Assembly (NCBI GenBank): GCA_016219235.1
Contig: JACRBO010000066.1
Location: 1 to 6,330 of the forward strand
Length of the DNA: 6,330 bases
From: Chloroflexota bacterium
Lineage (GTDB): Bacteria > Chloroflexota > Anaerolineae > Fen-1058
Direction: 5' to 3'
Numbering within the stretch: position 1 is the first letter of the stretch; every line of letters begins with the position of its first letter. Shown here in pieces: positions 1 to 5,184 of the stretch. Under the pieces are notes generated by a model that did not search any database, had not been told where the DNA came from, and worked only from the letters and a program-made list of their open reading frames with translations. The translations under genes and the position numbers were made by a program.

Positions 1-502
1 CGTGATAGTGCATGGGGATGACGATGTGCGGTTCCAGCAGGCTGACTACTTCCGAGGCTTGTGACGCATTCAGCGTCTCTTCGCCGCCCACTGGAATCAA
101 CAGCACATCCACCGCACCCAACGCCTCTTCCACCTGCGCCTGCGTCGGCACGATGTTCAGGTCGCCCAGATGACACACGGTCAAATCGTCAAACTCGAAC
201 AGGAAGACGGTGTTGCGCGGCCCAATCGCGACTTCTTTCTTCTTGCTGCCCCGCAGTTCCAGGCCGGTCACAAACACCGACGAGACTTCGTATTCGCCCG
301 GCCCAGCCAGCACCCGAAAATCGCCTTTGACGCCCTTGACGTAGTTGTGATCGTCGGCGTCGTGACTGATCGTCACGATGTCCGCCCGCACGCGCGGCAG
401 AATCAAGCCGATGTCTTTGCCATAGGGATCGGTGACGACCGTGGCCGTCCGATCGCGCAAGCGAAAACAACTGTGACCTAACCACGTAATTTCAACCGGC
501 AT
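1..502 (-). CDS. MBL-fold metal-dependent hydrolase (Lactamase_B_3-like), 3' end outside window
   Basis: The first 167 residues of a small cytoplasmic metallo-beta-lactamase-fold protein are visible; the gene continues past the left edge. The N-terminus carries the strand typical of this family, WLGHSCFRL (7-15), then TDPYG (24-28), SHDADDHN (46-53), HLGD (111-114) and IPMHYH (162-167). In the family HxHxDH, a GD motif and a late His bind one or two metal ions. Here the first motif reads HDADDH, so the second His is Ala49. ATG at 502 is chosen because GGAG (509-512) lies 6 nt upstream and the protein then begins at the first beta strand. It lies 78 bp downstream of uup on the same strand but has its own promoter. 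The substrate cannot be told from sequence; homologues are usually annotated only as Zn-dependent hydrolases. Family assignment is firm; catalytic competence is uncertain. Confidence 0.9.
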   Translation of the reverse strand, partial: MPVEITWLGHSCFRLRDRTATVVTDPYGKDIGLILPRVRADIVTISHDADDHNYVKGVKGDFRVLAGPGEYEVSSVFVTGLELRGSKKKEVAIGPRNTVFLFEFDDLTVCHLGDLNIVPTQAQVEEALGAVDVLLIPVGGEETLNASQASEVVSLLEPHIVIPMHYH

Positions 503-537
503 GCTATTCTCCGTTGATCGAAATGGATTGCGCGGCT

Positions 538-570
538 ATTATATCACGCGCAGAGTGATTTATCAGTCAA
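538..570 (-). promoter_or_regulatory. Extended -10 promoter of the MBL gene
   Basis: On the minus strand a perfect TATAAT (538-543) is preceded by TGA, giving an extended -10 (TGn-TATAAT). A TTGACT (565-570) resembles a -35 box but sits 21 bp away, longer than the usual 17, so the extended -10 probably does most of the work. The predicted RNA start near 531 gives a leader of about 30 nt containing the GGAG at 509-512. Confidence 0.65.
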
Positions 571-582
571 CTGTTATCACTC
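553..582. repeat. Nested dyad between uup and the MBL promoter
   Basis: GAGTGAT (553-559) and ATCACTC (576-582) are perfect inverted arms around a 16-nt centre that holds a second small dyad, CAGT/ACTG. The right arm touches the uup stop codon (581-583) and the centre covers the -35-like TTGACT of the MBL promoter. No T-run follows on either strand, so this looks more like a protein-binding site than an intrinsic terminator. Function is inferred only from position. Confidence 0.4.
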
Positions 583-2416
583 AAGGCTCTAGTTCCACCC
601 AACGCTGATAGGCCGCGGTCAATTGCTCTTCCAGGTCCTTGAGTTCCTGCACGGCCTGGGCGATTTCGGCCCGATCGCGTTGATAAAACGCCGGCTCAGC
701 CATCGCCGCCGAGAGGCGATGCTGTTCGGTCTCCAGTCGCTCGATCGTGTGAGGCAGTTCGGCCAGTTCGCGTTGTTGTGCTTCGAGCGCGCGCTGTTCC
801 TTGTAACTCAATTTGCGCGGTGTGGCTGAAGCGTCAGTGGCCGCTTCGGCCGCAGGGATGGAAACCGGCCTAATCGGTTTGGAGACGGCCGCAACAGATT
901 GTTCTCTTTGCTGCTGCCAATCGTCGTAGCCGCCGACAAATTCGCCGACGTGTCCGACATCATCCAAAATCAACGTGCTGGTCACCAGGTTATTCAGGAA
1001 AGCGCGATCGTGGCTGACCAGCAACAGCGTGCCGGGATAGTCCAGCAGTAAATCTTCCAGCACTTCCAGCGTCTCAAGATCGAGGTCGTTGGTCGGCTCA
1101 TCGAGCACCAGCAGATTGGTCGGCTGCGCGAAGACCCGCGCCAACAACAGGCGATTGCGCTCGCCGCCAGACAGCGCCTTGATCGGCGCACGGATGCGAT
1201 CACGAGTGAAAAGAAAATCCTCCAGATACGAGATGACATTGCGCGCCTTGCCGTTGATGCTGATGGTGTCGCGCCCCTGCCCCACATTCTCCAGCACGGA
1301 TTTGGTCTCATCCAGTTGCGCGCGCAGTTGATCGAAGTAGGCGATCTCAAGATTGGTGCCGTGGCGAATTTCGCCCTGTTGCGGGAGCAACTCGCCAATT
1401 AGCAGGCGCAAGAGCGTGGTCTTGCCCGAGCCGTTCGGGCCGATGATGCCGACCTTATCCCCGCGCTGAATCGTCGCCGAAAAGTCCTGCACGACCGGCT
1501 GATCGTCAAAGGCATAACTGACGTTCTCCGCTTCGAGCACCAACTTGCCGGAGCGTTTGTCCGACTGAATCTGCATGCGAACCGTGCCCGCTTGCTCGCG
1601 GCGTTCACGGCGGACTTCGCGCAGGCGCTTGAGGGCACATGCGCGGCCTTCGTTGCGCGTGCGGCGCGCTTCGATGCCCTGGCGAATCCACGCTTCCTCT
1701 TGCGCCAGCTTTTTGTCGAAGACGGCGTTTTGCGCTTCTTCCGCAGCAAGCCGCGCATCGCGACGTTCCAGAAACGTGGTGTAGTCGCAGTCCCAATCAA
1801 ACAGCCGCCCGCGATCCAATTCGATGATGCGCGTGGTCAGGTGCTGCAAGAAAACCCGATCGTGTGTGACGAACAACAGCGTGCCGCCCCAGCGTTTGAG
1901 AAAATCTTCCAACCAGTCGATCGCGTCGATGTCGAGGTGATTGGTCGGTTCGTCCAGCAGCAGCAGATCGGGCTTGCGGGCCAGCCCGTGCGCCAGAATC
2001 ACCCGGCGCTTGAGGCCGGCCGACAACACGTCAAACTGCGCGGCCGGATCGAGTTGCATGCGCGAGAGCACTTGCTCCACTTGCAACTGGCGCTGCCATT
2101 CCTGCCCGGCGTGTTCGTCATCAAAGATCACGGGCATGAACTCCAGGCCACTCGCGACGATGTCGCCCACGCTGTCGGTCACGTCCTGCGGCACTTCCTG
2201 CGGGAGATACGCTACACGGAGGTTTTGCTGGCGCGCGATGGCGCCGCTGTCCGGCAGCACATCGCCGTTGACCAATTTCAGCAGCGAGGATTTGCCCACG
2301 CCATTGCGGCCCAGGAGGCCCACACGTTCGCCCGCTTCGATTTGTAGGTTTACCTGTTCAAGCAGCAGCGGCCCGCCAAAGCCCAGGCTCACTTCTTGAA
2401 GACTGATCAACGCCAT
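581..2416 (-). CDS. uup: ABC-F family ATPase Uup
   Basis: A 611-residue soluble tandem ATPase with no membrane segment. NBD1 shows Walker A GRNGVGKS (36-43), signature LSAGLKR (131-137) and Walker B LLLLDEPTNHLD (151-162). The charged linker (about 215-290) includes EEAWIRQGIEARRTRNEGR, very typical of Uup. NBD2 has Walker A GPNGSGKT (326-333), signature LSGGERNR (415-422) and Walker B LLVLDEPTNDLD (435-446). A basic, coiled-coil C-terminal domain (about 530-611) is the Uup-type nucleic-acid-binding tail. Uup proteins act in the cytoplasm on ribosomes and branched DNA; loss raises precise excision of transposons in E. coli. The start ATG has AAAGGGA (2426-2432) 9 nt upstream and opens directly on the first NBD. 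The first signature has Ala where Gly is usual (LSAG), a mild oddity. It is transcribed divergently from the gene at 2793. Length and architecture are normal for the family. Confidence 0.96.
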   Translation of the reverse strand: MALISLQEVSLGFGGPLLLEQVNLQIEAGERVGLLGRNGVGKSSLLKLVNGDVLPDSGAIARQQNLRVAYLPQEVPQDVTDSVGDIVASGLEFMPVIFDDEHAGQEWQRQLQVEQVLSRMQLDPAAQFDVLSAGLKRRVILAHGLARKPDLLLLDEPTNHLDIDAIDWLEDFLKRWGGTLLFVTHDRVFLQHLTTRIIELDRGRLFDWDCDYTTFLERRDARLAAEEAQNAVFDKKLAQEEAWIRQGIEARRTRNEGRACALKRLREVRRERREQAGTVRMQIQSDKRSGKLVLEAENVSYAFDDQPVVQDFSATIQRGDKVGIIGPNGSGKTTLLRLLIGELLPQQGEIRHGTNLEIAYFDQLRAQLDETKSVLENVGQGRDTISINGKARNVISYLEDFLFTRDRIRAPIKALSGGERNRLLLARVFAQPTNLLVLDEPTNDLDLETLEVLEDLLLDYPGTLLLVSHDRAFLNNLVTSTLILDDVGHVGEFVGGYDDWQQQREQSVAAVSKPIRPVSIPAAEAATDASATPRKLSYKEQRALEAQQRELAELPHTIERLETEQHRLSAAMAEPAFYQRDRAEIAQAVQELKDLEEQLTAAYQRWVELEP

Positions 2417-2467
2417 ATCATCGTGTCCCTTTGCCCGCGCTCACTCAGCGTCGAGGTTTCGGCCGCC

Positions 2468-2496
2468 AATATAGCAGGTTTTCGCCCAACAATCCA
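2468..2496 (-). promoter_or_regulatory. Candidate uup promoter
   Basis: On the minus strand TATATT (2468-2473) is placed 17 bp from TGGATT (2491-2496), the best-spaced pair upstream of uup. The -10 is good, but the -35 matches TTGACA at only three positions. The predicted leader is about 45 nt and ends with the strong AAAGGGA ribosome site. Confidence 0.3.
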
Positions 2497-2522
2497 GATT
2501 GCGGAGTGGCAGATCGGTTTGC

Positions 2523-2532
2523 GGTACAATCT
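2523..2532 (+). promoter_or_regulatory. Candidate plus-strand -10 box upstream of the inverted-repeat element
   Basis: GGTACAATCT here is identical over 10 bp to the -10 region of the gene at 5185 (5171-5180). No good -35 box is seen. If active, it would transcribe through the whole inverted-repeat element into the gene at 2793 with a long structured leader. A second -10-like GATAAT at 2782-2787, only 5 nt before the ATG, is an alternative start point. Which one is used cannot be decided from sequence. Confidence 0.3.
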
Positions 2533-2591
2533 GCCCTGCCGGGCACGCCATAACTAATTTCTGGCCGAAAAGTCCTCGAACGTGAGTTATC

Positions 2592-2643
2592 AAGCATCCT
2601 GAGCGGAGTGGCGTGCATCTTCGCCACGCAGTCGAAGGATGCG
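2592..2643 (+). repeat. 52-bp hairpin repeat, copy 1
   Basis: Conserved left arm AAGCATCCTGAGCGGAG (2592-2608), inner stem TGGCG/CGCCA (2609-2613 with 2622-2626) with an 8-nt loop, and conserved right arm CGCAGTCGAAGGATGCG (2627-2643). The ends GCATCCT and AGGATGC also pair, so one unit forms an imperfect two-storey hairpin. Confidence 0.8.
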
Positions 2644-2669
2644 GATCGGGCTAGATTTCTCGACTGGAG

Positions 2670-2721
2670 CGCATCCTTCGACTGCGCAGTGGAAAAGCGC
2701 ACTGCTCCGCTCAGGATGCTT
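2670..2721 (-). repeat. 52-bp hairpin repeat, copy 2 (inverted)
   Basis: Read on the minus strand it has the same length, the same left arm (17 of 17) and the same right arm (17 of 17) as copy 1. The inner stem is different but again complementary: CAGTG/CACTG (2687-2691 with 2700-2704), also with an 8-nt loop. Opposed to copy 1 across a 26-bp spacer. Confidence 0.8.
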
Positions 2722-2792
2722 CCATCGTGTTCAACCAGGGTTTTCGGGCAGAAACTAAATATGCCGTTGGCCTTGTGCAAGGATAATCTGCC

Positions 2793-3548
2793 ATGCCCCA
2801 ACTTAAACCTTTTCTCGCCGGAAGCGGCCAAATCAATGGCGATCGCTTGCTGCTGCCGAACGCCACGCGCGATCGTTATTCTGACGCGCAGGTAGACAAT
2901 TACGGCCATCGGCCAACCCGATCGTTCCCTCACCGTCCACCGTTCCGCGTGTCGATACAGGCGCGTTTTTCCAGTTCGAGCATTATCGGCACAGCGGGCT
3001 TTGGCCTGTGGAATCATCCCTTTGCGCCGGGCGGCGGCCTGCCCGGCGGGCCGCCCGTCCTGCCCCGCGCGCTGTGGTTCTTCTATGCCTCGCCCCCGTC
3101 CGATATGCAACTCGCGCGGGATGTGCCCGGCCACGGCTGGAAGGCAGCCGCGATCGACGCCACGCGCCCGTCGGCGCTGGTGCTGGCCCCGTTCGCTTTA
3201 CCGGTGGTGTTGCTGAATCGATCACAACGACTGTATCGCCGCATCTGGCCGATCGTACAACGAGGATTACGCATCGAAGAAACGTCACTGCCGCTTGAGC
3301 TGCTGCCCGATTGGCATACCTACTCGATCGAGTGGCAGATCGATCGGGCGGTGTTGAGCGTGGATGGCCGCGTTGTTTTGGAGACGGCCCGTCCCCCACG
3401 TGGACGCATGGGCTTCGTCGCGTGGATCGATAATCAGTATGCCATCGTCACGCCCACCGGTCGGTTGGGCTTTGGCTTGCTGAATGTGCCCTCGCCAGAG
3501 TGGCTAGAATTAAAAACTTCCGAAGTCGCGTTGACTTCGGAAGGGTAG
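2793..3548 (+). CDS. GH16-like / concanavalin A-like fold protein, function unknown
   Basis: A 251-residue protein with no signal peptide or membrane segment, so probably cytoplasmic. Its pattern fits a beta-sandwich like GH16 glucanases: FRVSIQARFS (51-60), GTAGFGLWNHPF (66-77), LPRALWFFYASPPSDM (90-105), DWHTYSIEW (173-181), a VDG turn (190-192), and GRMGFVAWIDNQYAIVTP (204-221). DWHTYSIEW followed by VDG is the classic GH16 signature region. The catalytic ExDxxE of GH16 is not seen; the strand that should carry it reads GLWNHPF. It may bind carbohydrate or lipid without hydrolysing it. AAGGA lies 9 nt before the ATG at 2793. The last 11 residues (241-251, KTSEVALTSEG) are encoded by an inverted repeat and are probably not part of the original protein. 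It converges on the anti-sigma gene. I do not recognise a named family member. Confidence 0.8.
   Translation: MPQLKPFLAGSGQINGDRLLLPNATRDRYSDAQVDNYGHRPTRSFPHRPPFRVSIQARFSSSSIIGTAGFGLWNHPFAPGGGLPGGPPVLPRALWFFYASPPSDMQLARDVPGHGWKAAAIDATRPSALVLAPFALPVVLLNRSQRLYRRIWPIVQRGLRIEETSLPLELLPDWHTYSIEWQIDRAVLSVDGRVVLETARPPRGRMGFVAWIDNQYAIVTPTGRLGFGLLNVPSPEWLELKTSEVALTSEG
3512..3543 (-). terminator. Intrinsic terminator of the sigma/anti-sigma operon
   Basis: Perfect 11-bp stem CTTCCGAAGTC/GACTTCGGAAG (3517-3527 with 3533-3543), 5-nt loop, followed on the minus strand by five T (3512-3516) and then AATT. This is a good rho-independent terminator for the minus-strand operon, about 120 nt after the anti-sigma stop. 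On the plus strand it is followed by GGTAGTTTT, a weaker signal, so it may also end the convergent transcript although it overlaps its last codons. Confidence 0.65.
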
Positions 3549-3658
3549 TTTTCGCAAAGCATCCTGAGCGGAGCGGCGGGCACGTTCTTCGACTCCACTA
3601 CGTTCCGCCCAGAATGCGTGCCCGCCGCGTAGTCGAAGGAGCGTTGACTTCGGAAGTT
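3515..3658. repeat. 144-bp element with perfect 13-bp terminal inverted repeats
   Basis: AACTTCCGAAGTC (3515-3527) and GACTTCGGAAGTT (3646-3658) are perfect inverted ends. A 16-bp direct repeat, GCGTTGACTTCGGAAG, is present at 3528-3543 and 3641-3656 and flanks a third copy of the hairpin repeat. The layout suggests one palindromic element inserted within or beside another. It spans the gap between the convergent genes and runs into the 3' end of the plus-strand gene. No ORF of its own. Confidence 0.7.
3557..3643 (+). repeat. Hairpin repeat, copy 3, with enlarged stem and nested unit in the loop
   Basis: Left arm AAGCATCCTGAGCGGAG (3557-3573) is identical to copies 1 and 2. The inner stem is now 11 bp and perfect: CGGCGGGCACG (3574-3584) with CGTGCCCGCCG (3617-3627). 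The right arm (3628-3643) is a slightly changed version of the conserved one, keeping AGTCGAAGGA. The 32-nt loop (3585-3616), read on the minus strand, is itself a degenerate compact unit beginning ATTCTGGGCGGAA and ending AGTCGAAGAA. Confidence 0.75.
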
Positions 3659-3661
3659 GAG

Positions 3662-4405
3662 TTACCTTAGGCTGGCCGTCAAGATGAGCGGCCCGATATG
3701 CCTGTCCAGCCCGGCGCGCGACTCCCGGGTGATGATCATCTGGTCGTAGTTTCCACCCTCCGGCCGCTTCCACACCCATACCCCGGCGCCCTTCTCATCG
3801 ACCTTGAACGCCGTGCCCGCCACCGAACCCCAGTCCCGGGTATTCTCCCACCAGCACTGATACACCTCTTCGCCGTTCAGCGTGGGCAGCCCTCCGATCG
3901 CCATCGCCACCCGATCGGCTGCGGCGTACAGGACCGCCGAAGCGCTCGTCTGCCCCTCGAAGCGTATCGGCACGGGCCGCATCTCGCCATCGAGCATGAA
4001 CTGGCGCAAAGCCGCTTGTTGCTGCGTCAACCGATCGAGCCGCGCCTGCTGCTGTGTCAACTGCGCCTGCGTGGTATAGCCCCACACGCCAAAGGCAATG
4101 GCCAACACGGCCGCCGCCGTCGCAAACATCGTCAGCGGGCGGAAGAACCAGCGGCGCGACTGCTTTAGCGGCTTCGGGCGCGCACCGATTTGCGTCATCA
4201 GGCGCTGCTTAACCCGGGGTGACGGCTCGCCCGCGTCAGGCGCAGCCATGCCCATCAGGCCGATCACCGGTCGCAGCGATTCGGCCTCGGTTCGGCAATT
4301 CGTGCAATAGCGCAGATGCGCTTGAAGCGCCACCGTCTCGTCGGCGTCAAGGGCATCCAGCAACATCGCGGGGATTAGTTCCAGGGTTGCGTTACAGTCC
4401 AACAC
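3662..4405 (-). CDS. Membrane-anchored anti-sigma factor, RskA-like, with zinc-finger N-terminus
   Basis: 247 residues in three parts. The N-terminal anti-sigma domain (1-75) has the ZAS zinc motif H30-x3-C34-x2-C37, with Cys4 as likely fourth ligand. One membrane helix follows (about 90-110, LTMFATAAAVLAIAFGVWGY), preceded by a basic stretch, so the N-terminus is cytoplasmic. The outer part has a short Gln-rich coil with two LTQQQA repeats (116-131) and an RskA-type C-terminal domain (about 138-247: VAMAIGGLPTLNGEEVYQCW, AGTAF, VWVW, MIITRES). The protein should hold the ECF sigma encoded just upstream at the membrane until a signal releases it. The start is GTG at 4405 with GAGGA (4415-4419) 9 nt upstream; a nearby ATG at 4412 is out of frame and soon stops. 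It lies 80 nt after the sigma stop, almost surely one operon. The gap holds only two small hairpins (near 4452-4466 and 4481-4494), neither with a T-run. Confidence 0.9.
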   Translation of the reverse strand: MLDCNATLELIPAMLLDALDADETVALQAHLRYCTNCRTEAESLRPVIGLMGMAAPDAGEPSPRVKQRLMTQIGARPKPLKQSRRWFFRPLTMFATAAAVLAIAFGVWGYTTQAQLTQQQARLDRLTQQQAALRQFMLDGEMRPVPIRFEGQTSASAVLYAAADRVAMAIGGLPTLNGEEVYQCWWENTRDWGSVAGTAFKVDEKGAGVWVWKRPEGGNYDQMIITRESRAGLDRHIGPLILTASLR

Positions 4406-4485
4406 AGTTCATCTTCCTCATCGCCTATCTATACGCACCGGCCGGGTTGTTAGATTGAAATAATCTGATGACAATTCCTTAACAC

Positions 4486-5061
4486 TTATGTGTTCAGGTC
4501 GGCGCCGATGCGCTGCAACTCGTCGCGCATCTTCAGCATACCCAGCCGCATGCGGGTCTTGACCGTACCCAACGGCGTGTTGGTCTTGTCAGCGATTTCC
4601 TGCTGCGTCAGCCCGCCAAAATAGGCCAGTTCCAGCGCTTCGCGCTGAGCGTCGGGCAGTTGGGCCAGCACGCCGCGCACCACCTGACGCCGCTGGCGGA
4701 CATCTACCACGTCCTCCAGCGGATCCGGCCCGCTGGTCTTGATGGCCTCGTCCAGTTCCACCGACGAGCCTTCCGGGCGGACGTTGAGGCGGCGCAGTTC
4801 GTCGATGGCCCGGTGCCGCGCCACGCTGGTCAACCAGGCGACGAAACGACCTCGCTCTTCCACAAACGAGCCGGCCGCCCGCCACACGCTGACAAAGGCA
4901 TCCATGACGATTTCTTCGGCCAGGGTGCGCTCACCCACGACGCGCAGCGCCAGGCTGTACACCAGCCGGCTGTAGCGGTCGTATAACGTGCTGAGCGCGG
5001 CTTCGTCACGCCGCGCGACCAGCACCACCAGAGCCGAATCGTCAAGCTTCGTATAGTCCAC
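4486..5061 (-). CDS. ECF-type RNA polymerase sigma factor
   Basis: 191 residues, the normal length for an ECF sigma. Region 2 (about 22-92) includes ALSTLYDRYSRLVYSLALRV, AEEIVMDAFVSVWRAAGSF and WLTSVARHRAIDELRR, which bind core polymerase and the -10 element. A short acidic linker (97-120) leads to region 4 (about 122-182), with LPDAQREALELAYFGGLTQQEIA read as the start of the -35-binding helix-turn-helix and TPLGTVKTRMRLGMLKMR as its recognition part. It has no extra C-terminal domain. The downstream RskA-like gene is its natural partner, resembling SigK/RskA pairs. The start is GTG at 5061: the protein then begins at the usual position before region 2, no Shine-Dalgarno precedes it, and a -10 box ends 7 nt away, which points to a leaderless mRNA. 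The inducing signal is not readable from sequence. Confidence 0.93.
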   Translation of the reverse strand: MDYTKLDDSALVVLVARRDEAALSTLYDRYSRLVYSLALRVVGERTLAEEIVMDAFVSVWRAAGSFVEERGRFVAWLTSVARHRAIDELRRLNVRPEGSSVELDEAIKTSGPDPLEDVVDVRQRRQVVRGVLAQLPDAQREALELAYFGGLTQQEIADKTNTPLGTVKTRMRLGMLKMRDELQRIGADLNT

Positions 5062-5068
5062 GGCGCAA

Positions 5069-5077
5069 ATTGTAACA
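5069..5077 (-). promoter_or_regulatory. Extended -10 of the sigma gene, leaderless
   Basis: On the minus strand TGT-TACAAT (TACAAT at 5069-5074) ends 7 nt before the GTG start at 5061. With usual -10 to start spacing, the RNA would begin at or next to the G of the start codon. No Shine-Dalgarno is present between them. Confidence 0.6.
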
Positions 5078-5082
5078 TATGC

Positions 5083-5163
5083 AATTCATAATGCACAGTG
5101 CATAATTCATAATGACATACGGGAGCGCCTTCAGTATGCACTATGAATTAAGCATTATGAATT
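5083..5163. repeat. Nested palindrome between the two divergent promoters
   Basis: AATTCATAATGC (5083-5094) and GCATTATGAATT (5152-5163) are perfect 12-bp inverted arms. Inside, AATTCATA (5104-5111) pairs with TATGAATT (5142-5149), and ATGCAC-A-GTGCAT (5091-5103) is a separate 13-bp palindrome. The outer arms lie 8 and 9 nt from the two -10 boxes, over the region where -35 contacts would be. It could be an operator, the ECF recognition site or simply a repeat element. AT-rich compared with its surroundings. Confidence 0.7.
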
Positions 5164-5169
5164 TGAGTC

Positions 5170-5178
5170 TGGTACAAT
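5170..5178 (+). promoter_or_regulatory. Extended -10 of the DUF309 gene, leaderless
   Basis: TGG-TACAAT (TACAAT at 5173-5178) ends 6 nt before the ATG at 5185. There is no room for a Shine-Dalgarno, and none is seen. The predicted RNA start falls at the A of the ATG. It mirrors the sigma promoter at 5069-5077. Confidence 0.6.
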
Positions 5179-5184
5179 CTTTTC

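Larger units (their letters stand above)
2547..2765. mobile_element. MITE-like 219-bp inverted-repeat element, no ORF
   Basis: This non-coding block fills most of the 376-bp gap between uup and the gene at 2793. Its outer 25-bp arms (2547-2571 and 2741-2765) are inverted copies matching at 20 of 25 positions, including TTTCTG and CGAAAA. Inside them two 52-bp repeat units face each other (2592-2643 and 2670-2721) around a 26-bp centre. The whole can fold into one long hairpin. It encodes no believable protein, as expected of a MITE or a REPIN-type pair. No clear target-site duplication is visible, so the ends are approximate. It finishes 27 bp before the downstream start codon. Confidence 0.6.

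Noticed and set aside
61..485. Several short open frames on both strands within the MBL gene
   Set aside because: The minus-strand frame starting at 502 has all family motifs in order and a ribosome site; the others are out-of-frame shadows.
1592..2347. 251-codon open frame antisense to uup
   Set aside because: It is the mirror of a highly conserved ABC-F coding frame, lacks any recognisable domain, and such long antisense frames are common in GC-rich genes.
2592..2721. Possible CRISPR-like array
   Set aside because: There are only two units, in opposite orientation, each internally palindromic, with no regular spacers and no cas genes.
2608..2895. 95-codon plus-strand open frame inside the repeat element
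   Set aside because: Most of it is translated repeat DNA, and it overlaps the start of the better-supported gene at 2793 in another frame.
2445..3134. 229-codon minus-strand open frame over the inverted-repeat element and the start of the GH16-like gene
   Set aside because: It runs through palindromic repeat DNA and antisense to a frame with clear beta-sandwich motifs; its composition is Arg/Ala-rich without any domain.
3698..4168. 156-codon open frame antisense to the anti-sigma gene
   Set aside because: No domain, Arg/His/Pro-rich shadow; the opposite strand has a complete ZAS-TM-RskA protein.
4452..4494. Two small hairpins (AGATT/AATCT and AACAC/GTGTT) between the sigma and anti-sigma genes
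   Set aside because: Stems of only 5 bp and no T-run on the minus strand, so neither a terminator nor a riboswitch can be supported.
5083..5163. Possible intrinsic terminator or small RNA gene between the divergent genes
   Set aside because: It lies upstream of both genes, has no T-run after the arms, and fits better as promoter-region dyad DNA.
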